Shown here piece by piece: positions 8,001 to 17,800 of a stretch of 19,904 nt of DNA. The notes beneath the pieces were generated by a model. It did not search any database. It saw only the letters and a list, made by a program, of their open reading frames with translations, and was not told the origin of the DNA. The stretch lies in the NCBI GenBank assembly GCA_004335635.1, contig QAXH01006312.1, positions 6,509 to 26,412 on the forward strand, given 5' to 3'. The stretch is from Chloromonas sp. AAM2. Its lineage: Eukaryota > Chlorophyta > Chlorophyceae > Chlamydomonadales > Chlamydomonadaceae. How positions within the stretch are numbered: position 1 is the stretch's first letter; every line of letters starts with the position of its first letter. The translations under genes and the position numbers were made by a program.

Positions 8001-10923
8001 AATCAAACACTTTCACGGTTGCAGTGGCGCCAGCGAGCCATAGATGCTTGTGGCTACACAGTGCGCTAGCCAAGCTTCAAGCCATCGAACAATTGATACA
8101 AGGTTGAGATAGCTGAGTGCGTATGCATGGATAGCGCCAAGAAGAATAGCGCCTTCTGCTGAGTCACAATCAGCACGAAGACAGTTGGACAAGGTCTTGT
8201 GTACAACATCAAACTCTTGTGTACAACATCAAACAACATCAAGCATCACAACAAGCACTCCTAGTAACGTTGCTGACCTGAAGGTGCAGATTCCGATGGA
8301 AGTTCTTGATGATGCTCCAAGTGGTGGGCAGCACCCGCTTGAGTGTCCGCCGCTCGACCGTCCTCGCCGCTCTGTGTGTGAGGGCCTCCATGTCAGCAGG
8401 CGTCAGATCGCCCGTAGCGGGAGCAGGGCCACCAGCGGGAGCAACCACATCATTGGGCGCTGGGGGGCCGACCAGGGCAGGGGCGGAGGGGCGGGCGGGC
8501 GGGCCGGTGACGGGCTTGGGCTTGCGACGGAACATGCTTGCTGCTAGAGCACACAGCCATGCCCAGACGCGCAGCAGCGGCGTCACAATAAGGTACTGTA
8601 CAATTAGGTCGATCTGAGGATGGCATTCGCGAGTGCAATAAAGAAGGGTTGTGAAGATCAGCTGAAGCAGGGCGAGCGTCGCAAGCGTAAAAACACTAGG
8701 TTCTGAGTTGTGACGGCTGCTTCGCCTTGTGCCTGCCCGGTCACCTGTTGCGACCCCATCAGACAAACCTTGAAGGTGCTCTCACCTTCTGGCTGATGTA
8801 CAGTCCGCTGTCCTCTGCAACACCTATTCCCCTGTGGAACACGAGCACTCTGTCCGACATGTCGGGCAGCATGGTGCGCAGCTGCTTGCGCTCGCTGGTG
8901 CTGGCCCAGAAGCCCGTGAGCAGCTGGTCATCGAAGTAGCTCCAGTTGACCTTGACAGGCAGGTGGAACATGAACCGCTCCTCCATGGCAACACTCCACT
9001 CCTGAAAGGGGGCCAGGGCGAACGAGTATGTGCATGTGAGAATTGCCCCAGGCGCGGTGGTCCTTGCGCTGTCAAACAAAGCTACCTGTTAAGCGGGGCC
9101 ATCGTGCTTAAGCTGATTCTTAGTACAGGGAGTGTGATGTGAGAAGCTTCCCAGCATCAAAGTCCTTGTGCTGTGATACCAAAGTAATCATTTTACGCTT
9201 GCAGGGGAAGTTCAATCTCATAGCAGACCACAGGCACCTGTGATGCATGCAACCACATGTCAAGCACTACTACTGGCGTGGTGGTAGGTGCATACTTTGG
9301 TACTGGCCACAAGAGATGCAAGGGTTGCAAGAGATTGAGCAGTGGTGCAGCCGTGCCGCGTACAATGCACAGGGCTCAGTGTGCCTGTGTGCCGGTCGCA
9401 CCTTCTTGCTGACCAGGTTGTAGCGTGCGGCGGCCATGAGCTGCAGGAAGTCGGCCACCAGCTTAGTCTCCCTCATGTTCAGGTCATCCTGTGAGCACCA
9501 TGTGCACATGCGTGTGAACAATGCAGGCACCCGATATGCGTGCATTGTTATGCTCTGTACTTTGGCAGTTGCTATGTCTACCAGTGACAGTGACGGAGTG
9601 CAAGCCTGGAAGCATGCAGCCAGTCTTGCGACCAAAAAGCTGCAGTCATGCAACCAAAACCACGGGTCAACACGCTGGTTGCTGACATGGCCCTGTTGTC
9701 CCACCTTGGACGGCAGTGACCTCCCCTTGCGAGTGGGCAGCTCCTGCCCCTTGGCGCCGATTGAGAAGGCAAGGAAGTTGGACTTGATGTTGCGACGCAG
9801 CGTCATGAACCTGTGGGGTGACAGTCACACGACCATCCGCCTGAACTTGCTAGCCAAGAGCATGCGAGTGGACACATGCAGTCAACCACTATGCACTGCC
9901 TCATGATGCTGCTTACAAGCTGGACGCAGTTGCAACCACATCAGAACATACACAGTGAGTAGGTTCAAGGCATGCCAGCAGGAGAAACATACAAGGACAC
10001 ATGCAGAACTGCACTGTGGTGCTGCCGTGTGCCGGGAGGAGTGTCGCGTGTGCCATCTGCCATGAGCCTGCATAGTCCTGCACTCACTCCTGTGCGTACA
10101 GGCTCTCCACCAGCTGGCACACCTACACATCAGACACCGGGTGGCAAGGCATCAGCACTAGGGTGGGATGGGCTAGGCTTTATAGGTTAAGCCAAGCAGT
10201 GGTGTCCGTGGAATGGAGCGGTGCGCCCAGCAAGCAGTCATGTGACTAAGTCGGCTGGGATGCCCCAAGCTCTCAGCACATTTGGACATGTGGACATGTG
10301 GACCGGCTTCATGATTTGCGGGCATGCCAGGTGGGATGCTAAAACTACGCAGCGAAATGTCGGGTGTGACGCTTCAGCTTTGCAGCTGGCCTTCGTGACT
10401 CGTCAACTCTTGGGCCAATGCTTGTTGCAGTGGTCAGTTGCACTCACCTCCTCATAGCGCTGGCGCTGTCCGATGGTCATGGATGTCTTGACAATGTTGT
10501 AACTGAAGCACAGAAAAACCGAGCAAGTGTGTGAACAGTGACAAACTGCAGTTGTATGAGCGCATGTCCGTGCCTTGCTCAACCTCCTTCTCCTGCCTAC
10601 AATCCAATTCTTCAACAGTTGGCTGAGCAAGTTTACTTATCGAGCCTTTTTTTCTGGAAGCGCATTATCACGCCGCCATAGACCTTGCCGGCTCAACAAT
10701 TGCGCAACAATTGAATTCTCCAGAAAACCTCTATTGTCAATAAACCCATTGGGGATGTGTCCTCCCTGGAGACAGGTGACTGGCAGCCCTGAAATCAAAC
10801 CTGTGCTCGCACCATACATCGTCCTGCTCACATTTCCGTAAAGGCAACACTGATGTGGCGCTCCGCAGGACACACTATGGTGCATGGCTTGGCCGGTGGA
10901 GGTGGTGGACCAAAGAATCCCAT
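5091..10923 (-). CDS. DUF3754 (TMEM143-like) membrane protein, complete 14-exon model
   Basis: Exons on the minus strand, in coding order: 10923-10832, 10502-10448, 10122-10088, 9810-9705, 9488-9402, 9001-8786, 8613-8278, 7960-7889, 7771-7654, 7216-7125, 6909-6780, 6458-6415, 6018-5824, 5477-5091 (TAA). All introns are GT-AG and the phases close, giving 654 aa. Seen: VNWSYFDDQLL and VFHRGIGVAEDSG near residues 145-190; EPMYKEVVVLYR at 310-321; IHVKCFHDIPMADMEVIFP ending at 372; EQQLKEAVLAY then FAVEDALPSLVNWGMV at about 466-525. These match the DUF3754 family in order and spacing. Hydrophobic stretches at about 380-400 and 412-430 suggest a membrane hairpin; another lies near 198-225. The C-terminus carries four consecutive His and a Lys-rich helix. 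A Pro/Ala-rich insert follows at about 235-275. The family's biochemical function is not known. The start is chosen for its GCCACCATGG context and because the first exon's phase joins exon 2. An acceptor-like CCCACAG directly before it means a further upstream exon is possible. Confidence 0.9.
6047..6084 (-). repeat. Intronic 38-bp dispersed repeat, copy in DUF3754
   Basis: Matches 17490-17527 at 35 of 38 positions. It lies in the intron 6019-6414, close to its 3' splice site. The next bases towards the splice site (6029-6047) also match 7990-8008 at 17 of 19 positions. Confidence 0.8.
6493..6520 (+). repeat. 14-bp tandem repeat, two units
   Basis: GCGCTACGATACAA occurs twice in tandem in the DUF3754 intron 6459-6779. 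Confidence 0.9.
7861..7877 (-). repeat. Partial copy of the intronic repeat
   Basis: GACGATACATATGTAAC differs by one base from the right end of the 38-bp repeat. It lies in the DUF3754 intron 7772-7888, just after the 5' splice site. Confidence 0.5.
8195..8234 (+). repeat. 20-bp tandem repeat, two units
   Basis: TCTTGTGTACAACATCAAAC occurs twice without change, followed by a shorter AACATCAAG. It lies in the DUF3754 intron 7961-8277. Confidence 0.9.
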
Positions 10924-11685
10924 GGTGGCCTGTGGGAAGGGCATGCATGCCACACGTGACAGGATGAAGCGGAAGGACACGAAAATACGTTGTTTGCAGC
11001 AAGCATCACCCAATTTCATGCACAAAGCATGTCGTCTGTCATCTTGACTGTAGCCTTTCTGGGGTAGGTATTCAGCCAGATACGCATGGAGTTAACATAC
11101 AGAGAGGGAAACACCACACCTGACGTGAGTTTGGTTGCCGGTGATAGGATGTGCCGGAAGTCTGTGTTTGCAGCACGCCATACAGAACAAACGGACATCA
11201 GCAACATCGGTTGGCTTATTGCGATCATCGGCATGATGTGGGATGACGACAAGAATGTGGAGAATGCGATGCAGTTCTTTTGCGACCTGTTTCAGATGGC
11301 TGGTGTAAATGGCGATCGCGTGCATCAGTGCAGCTTTCACCTTTGAACTAGGGTGCTGAAGTGACAGCAAGCATCTCCAAAACCAATTGTCCGGCAATAC
11401 CGTGCATCAACAAGCCTCAGGCGACTACGGGCGCATCTGCTATTTCCTAGGCAATGCCCCTTGCCGATCACAAGGTGGTGATCGTCTTCGAAGTTTATGA
11501 ACGGTTTCTAACTGTCATCTTCTCAAGAGACGACCTCCTGCTAGCTATGGCCCTTGGCCACTTATATACTACAAACACCTGTGCCGCAAACCATCGCGGT
11601 GTATTGTCCGGTTTCATTGACTGGCAAAGCTTCTCCCCAGCTTCCCAATTTCTCTGCAGACCCTGAGACCCTGCCTGGCAGGCCA
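10924..11685. promoter_or_regulatory. Divergent promoter region between the DUF3754 and NECAP genes
   Basis: 762 bases separate the two start codons, which point away from each other, so both promoters and 5' untranslated regions must lie here unless an upstream non-coding exon exists. A TATATA at 11563-11568, about 120 bases before the NECAP start, is the only TATA-like sequence seen and would suit a short 5' leader. An open stretch at 11252-11016 (minus) has no family resemblance. No other element was recognised. Confidence 0.5.
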
Positions 11686-14167
11686 ATGGCGGACGAGGTC
11701 TGTGAGCAAACATTGCACATCAGCAGGTGAGCCGTGCGGATGGCCATGTGAGTGTGTCGGAAGATGGAAGTTGCTTGGTGCAGTATCAGTCAAGCATTGC
11801 ATTGGTCAGGATGGGTGCCATTCATGAGTGGACGTCTTCCATGGCAAGCCCACCTGATTGGCATTTGGAAACAAATCCCGTGTACTAGCAGTCAATGCTA
11901 ATTTTCACACGGGACACTGCTGTCACCCATCTCGGCTTCCTGAAAGCCCATCCGGGGCTGTCCTGTGTCTGTGTAATGCATGACATGCACCGCGCACTGC
12001 CGAGCTGATGCACAGCATCGCAAGATTTGTAGCATAGCATGCATGCGCTGTTTCAACATCCAGCGTCCGCCTGAGACCAGAACAGATGGTGTACAACATC
12101 CATTGATGCCTCTTGACAATTTACCCAGCCGCAATCGGCTGGCAGGCGTACAGTTTCCTGCGGCCAGGATCTGCCGAGGGTTATCCAATTGTGTCTGCTG
12201 CTAAACATTCTCTGTCCTGTTGCGGTCTCTGACTGCAGAAACGTTGATGTGTTCCAAATCCCCCCACGAGCGCCAACGGGTTGGAAGTCTGGCGAATGGC
12301 TGGTGTCCAGCAAGTAAGCACCTGCCCAACCCAGTTGCAAACACTATGTGCAACCCATACACAGGTTTGCACGCCTGTGGGCATGTGTGATCAGTTTGGT
12401 ACACGTGCATTCAGAAGTCTGAATGGCTACTGCATTGCAGGATCTTCACAGGTCGCCTGAGGGTGGTCTCTCGTGGACCGGACTGTGAGATCCGTCTGGA
12501 AGATGCCGAAAGGTAGGCACTGGCACAGACAGGTGCACAGGCAAACGTTTGTCTTGTTTGTGGCAAAACAAGGCAGGTTCTGGTGGCCAGCCAGACGATC
12601 GGTCAAATCGCTGGAGCAGTTGGCCTCTAGAGCCTAGTGTCCTGACCCTGTTGCTCTAGTCTCGGGTATGATATGCAACCCTCTTTGACGGTAGGCCCTT
12701 GGTATTACATCGGGCGGGAAGACATGATCCTCTTAGCCTCTGAGCCCTTGAGGCCTTGAGGGTGCCCTTCCTTGGCCTCTTACTGGCAGGGCACCCCTGA
12801 GAGCATGCAGTAAGATCGTTCACCACCCTGCCTTGTGACACCTGCTGGCATTGTGCGGTGCCTGCAGTGACCAGCTGTTTGCGTGCTGCCCTATTGCCTA
12901 CGGCATGCGCACTGTGTGCGTGGAGACAGTGGCGGACTCATCACGTTACTTTGTGCTCCGAGTGGAAGAGTGAGTGGCTGGAAACTCATACTAGAGGTGT
13001 GATCGTGCACTCTTCCCAAACCTTGAGTACAATAACATCGGCATCTCTGTGGCCATGTGCACACAAAACTGCCCCACTAAGCAGGGCAGCGGCTTGATTG
13101 TACGGACTTGATTGGGTATTCTGAAATAGGCAGCTGGCTGTCAAGCTCCATGGCAGTGTGGCTGACCGATAGTAAGCTCATCAGAGGTCAATGGTCTGAT
13201 CTGCTCCTCACCATGCTCGCAGCCCCGCCACAAAGCGCCATGCGTTCCTCGGCATGGGCTTCGCTCAGCGTGGAGAGGCCTTTGACTTCAACGATTCTCT
13301 GGTGAGTGCAACGGGTCATGCTTACCTGCAACTTGGAAATCCACACCTTGATCCAGCTGAACTTCTGACACATGGCTGGTTTGCACCCGCTTGCAGGTGC
13401 GGCATGAGAAGTGGGTTGAACGGGAAAAGGCCTCCAGCCAGATCGCAGCCCAAGGCGGTATCCAGGCGCCTGCAGCCCCAGCCCCGGGCACCAAGACTCC
13501 TTCCCAGACAATCCAGGCAGCTGCAGCATCCAAGGAAATGGCAGGGCTGTATGCACACAACACCAACCTCTCGCTCCAGGCAGGGCAAACAATAACTGTC
13601 AACGTGAAGCACAAGGCAGCAGGCAACGGCCAGGGCAAGAGCTGGCTGAACAGCGGCAACAGCCTGGTGGTGCCTGTGCCGGGCCAGGCACCCTCACCAT
13701 CGGGGCTCTTCAAGCTGGCACCACCACCAGCAGACCTCCAGTCGGTAAGCAGTTTGCAGGAATATTTCCGTTCTGCTTCCATCCATCATTGTCTGATGGG
13801 GCTGCATCACAGATCGACGCCCTTGTTTGCTGCACTAGCTGAGGCAACCGGTTATGCCTCATTCAATGACGCAAGCAGACCTGTATGCAACATATCTGCA
13901 GTGCGCCCCCGTCTGGCCACATGGGACATGCCATGCATTGCCCACATGCAGGGTGCGACTGCGCCAGCCATCGCCCCAACCACCCCCGCCTCTAGCTGGC
14001 AGGCCGTGGGCGTTTCTTCACCACCTGCCCCAGCCCCACAGGCCCCGGTTGACCTACTGGGCGGCTGGGATGCGCCTGGCCCCGCATCAAGGCCGCCAGC
14101 CCCTGCACCCGCCCCTGTTCCCGCACCACCCACAGCAGCACCCCAGGGCTGGGCAGTGTTTGATTAG
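11686..14167 (+). CDS. NECAP: NECAP-like adaptin-ear-binding clathrin coat-associated protein, complete 7-exon gene
   Basis: Exons: 11686-11726, 12239-12313, 12441-12512, 12868-12969, 13223-13301, 13397-13744, 13952-14167 (TAG). All introns are GT-AG and the phases close exactly, giving 310 aa. NECAP proteins bind the ear domains of AP-1/AP-2 adaptors and help control clathrin-coated vesicle formation. The N-terminal PH-like (PHear, DUF1681) domain spans about residues 1-125 and shows VFQIPPRAPTG, GEWLVSSKIFTGRLRVVSRG, CEIRLEDAESDQLFA, ETVADSSRYFVLRVED and FLGMGFAQRGEAFDFNDSL, in family order. VRHEKWVEREK follows, then NLSLQAGQTITVNVK at about 180-194 and LFKLAPPP. The tail is Pro/Ala-rich, with a DLL motif and a final WAVFD (306-310), which fits the WxxF ear-binding motif of this family. 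The start fits the short acidic N-terminus usual in the family. The gene is divergent from the DUF3754 gene and convergent with SEC15. Confidence 0.94.
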
Positions 14168-14887
14168 TTGCGCCACCAAGCTCTACTCACACTCATGATC
14201 TGACTCAGTATTAGAGTTATGGCTCAGCCTTTCCACTGCACTTGTACCAGTCATCACCTGAACATTGTCCACAATCACAATGAGATGGTTTTGAGCCTCC
14301 GAACATCACCACGAAAATCCTTCACTCATGTCATCCACCAAAACTCAACTGACAAGACGAAACGAAACGCGATTTTGTGCTTGGCGTCAAGCCAAGCCTT
14401 TCATTGGGAGCGCAAGGGATTAGATTGCATTAAGTGGTTGCCGCGCACGATGATTGATTGCGCCACTTAATGGCAGAATCATGAAGAATATTGCAGTTTT
14501 CATCCCGGTCTTGGTTTTTGGGGCGCACGTGCAGATCGCACACTGGGGCTCTGTCAGTGTTACGCATCCCCTGTCACCCATTTTTGCTAGGGCGTTTCAT
14601 TCCATGCAGTGATCTTGCAAACGTGTAAGCTACCAAATATGAATGCTAAGAAGCTACCAAACAGCTGCCAGCACAAGCGGCCATATCTGCATTAGGCATG
14701 TGACACCGGATATGCAGCAAAGCCAGCACCACATGGCACATATACACTGAAAATGCTGCACTGTGCTCATCATGCTAACGTCCAACCTGCACCGTCTGTG
14801 TCAGGTATAGGAAATGCCCCAAAGCGTACCAGCAGTATGCATCATTGTCAAAGCAAGGTTCGCTAGTTTGTACTCAGTCCCGCCCTG
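14168..14887. other. Convergent 3' region of NECAP and SEC15
   Basis: 720 bases lie between two convergent stop codons, somewhat AT-richer than the coding exons. It should contain both 3' untranslated regions. A TGTAA for NECAP is present. No TTACA was found for SEC15, so its signal is a variant or was missed. No gene was seen. Confidence 0.6.
14624..14628 (+). terminator. Candidate poly(A) signal (TGTAA) of NECAP
   Basis: TGTAA on the coding strand about 457 nt after the NECAP stop codon. The spacing is normal for chlorophycean 3' untranslated regions. Confidence 0.45.
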
Positions 14888-17800
14888 TCAGAATCCCTGC
14901 AGCACAGTGGCGGCTGTGCCCACGACCATCTGGCCCCTGAGCGCCTTGGCCACACCGTCCACTGCCTTGCGGGTGGGGAAGGACGTGCGCTCCTTGCCGA
15001 CCTTCAGCAACTCTTTGTACCTGGGTGCACGCACATGCACAGCAATCAGAACTCGTGGCAACACCGCCCTTCAAAAACATCGCCCTCCAGAACTCGTGGT
15101 AGTACAGATATGCTAGCCAATGGAGTTGTTTGCACCCGAACTGCTTGCCTGTATCAGGACGTATGCAGTCCGATGCATTTGCGGGTTTCTACTACAGTAC
15201 GGACACATGTTGATGGCGTCTGTGCGTGTATTCATTTGCAGTGCAACTCCTCTTGAGATGTGTGTCTTACTTGTCCAGTGCCAGCACGATGGTTGATGGC
15301 TCCAGGTTGGGGTACCTCTGCCTCCTGAGCTCGGGCACTAACACCTCCTCAAGCTGAACTCACCACACAAGCAACAGCAATGGAGTGATGTTACTGTGTG
15401 ACAGTGGCCTCGCCCAAAGTTCTGATTGGTGTGGCAGACAAGGCCTTCACCCTGTGTTCTTATCCAGCAGCTCCAGTTGTTGAAATCTATTCATCTCTTG
15501 GCATGTTCTTGACGTTTTGACATGGCCCGCATGTCGTGGACACTTGCTGTTTGCGTGCAGTGTTCTGTTCGTCGCACCTGGCTGGACAGCAGCAGACGGA
15601 ACAGCTGCTCCGGCTCCGCAAACTGCTGCGGCAGTCCCACCAGCGCTGGCCCTGTGCTCTTCCCACTAGGGGGCTGGGCGGCACGGGCCGCGAAGTTCTG
15701 AAACGCGCTGATGTCGTAGGCCAACGTCTCAATCACCAACAAGTTGTACCTGCAGTCCAGCAGCTCAGCAAGGCAACAAGGTAAATTAATTTCTGTCTTG
15801 AACGTGGGAGTGCAGGCCAGGCCAGGCCACTTGCATCTACCCAGCACCAATGCTTTGCCTAGGACTTGGTATTGAAATGCCTGTGGATCTTAGCAAGGCC
15901 GTGGTCATGTGCAAATTGTCATGCATAGCATTATGAGGCCTGAACTCTGCGGCAGGCTGTATCAGGCTGTGGACATCCTTATGCAGAGTCTTCCCAGCTT
16001 TGCTCACCCCTTGATGCCGTCCGGTGAGAACAGCTTCATGTATGAAATGGCCACCGACTTGAGCACTGTGCGCATGAGGAAAGCCCAGGACGTGCGGGGC
16101 AGCGCCTGACGAGCATACTCAAAGCACTCCTGGAGGCGGGAGAGGGCAAAATAAACACGCAGGCAACGTTGTACAAGGAAAGGCCTAGAGCTGTAATGGC
16201 CTAGAGATGGCTTATCACAGTAAGCGACACGCCTGTGAGTCCTGGACGCCTTGACATCTCAGCACAGGCCCTGCCATGGATCGGACATGCTGCCATGTTG
16301 TCACCGTGTGTTACACATGACAGCTGTTCAAAACAAGCCGGTAGTTGGCCAATGAAGGCTGATCTGTTGACACCTGAACTTGTCTGCCGCTTGAACACAG
16401 GCAGTACGGAGCCGTTTCCTGCTGGCCCGGACCTGCAGGAAGGCAATGAGCGGCAGCACATGCTCACTGGGCCCAGGCGGCAAAGGCGCAGTGGGCGTCC
16501 ATGCAGTGCCCCTGAATCCACCGCTGAGCAGTGCGTCCACCCGCGCTGCCACCTGCCTTAGCACGGCCCGCTCCGCCCCGTCCTGAATGAGGTGCAGGGA
16601 GGCGGACAGGCCGGGCGCAGGGGCGGGCGCACCCACACCGGAACTCAGCTGCACAGACGCACGACTGGCACGCCTGCAGCAACAACAACATCGGCAACAA
16701 AGTTAAGAAGTTCGGTGTGCCTGAGGGCCCAGCCTGCTGTTCAGTAGCTGTTCAAGGCACGCAAGCAGGTCAACTGGCTAGTGATGGCCAGAACTTGAAT
16801 CTGAGATGCCAATCAGGCAAAGACCTGGTCAGGATTGTGTCATCGAAGAAATCCAGCTGGAGTCGGTCAGGTTTGGGTTGAGAAGCTCCACTCACTTGCG
16901 TCTGGCCCTGGGCATGCTGCCTTCCTGTCCCGCCGCTGCTGCCGCTCCCGCCGCCCCATTCCCGTAGCGCGCTTCCGCCTGACCTACCCACCGCTGGACC
17001 TGGACACACAACCGACATATGCACTACAACTGTGCACTGGAGACTCCATTGGGTTACACTGAGTAAGAACCCAGCCCAGGCTCGTGGCAAACACTTTGCT
17101 TGTGCAGTAGTGTAGTTGTTACAGTCACACGTGCGTTTGCAGAAATCCATTCACACGTTCACAAAGCCGCAGCCAGCACAAGGTGGCTTGACATGCACGT
17201 GCTATACGTAAGAACAGGCGCACATGCCTGCCAAGGCCCACACCAGCTATTCTTGGCCCTTCTGGTCCGCTCCAGCCCACCCCAATGCCCGCACCTCCGG
17301 GTCCCTCTGTGCGGGGGGCGCCGCCACCACCGCCAGCTGCGCGTCCAGCGCCCTTCCCGCGCGCACCAGCGCCCACGCGTCCGCCACCAGCCGCATGCAC
17401 TCCGCAACCTGGCAGCACCAGCAGTTGAATTACGAATGTGAGATTGTACATTCGCAACATGTCTGATGATGTTGTGTATGGAGCTTTAGCCATCTTCTGT
17501 TCGACTTGTCGGACGATACAGATGTAACACACGCACTCACTCACTCACTCACTCACCTGGCTGCTCGTGGCTAATGCACCAACACGTGCCATAAGAACCT
17601 CCACCACCACCTTGGCAACCATCCTGTCCCGCGCCTGGGTCAGAGCTTCCTCCATCTCCCAGGGCGGCAGCAGCCCCCTGAGGTAGCACGCGCTGTCCTC
17701 AACGTAATCGCGGATCAGCTTGAGCAGCGCAGGCACCAGAGGTGTGAAGGGGGCCATGAAGGGTGGTTCAGGCAGAGTGGATTCTGCTGCCTGGCCTGGC

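Noticed and set aside
8185..8617. Plus-strand open frames of 103-120 codons
   Set aside because: They are antisense to the DUF3754 exon 8278-8613. Their Gly/Ala/Arg-rich composition comes from the Pro/Ala-rich coding strand.
10683..10715. CAACAATTG direct and inverted repeats near 10695, considered as a transposon end
   Set aside because: Only nine bases long with no second end found nearby. It is likely chance in AT-richer intron sequence.
12755..12798. Inverted repeat around GGGTGCCCT in a NECAP intron
   Set aside because: The perfect arm is only nine bases and the wider match is broken, so it is not strong enough to call a structured element.
13288..13782. A 164-codon minus-strand open frame opposite NECAP
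   Set aside because: It is the antisense shadow of the GC-rich NECAP exon, which has clear family similarity on the plus strand.
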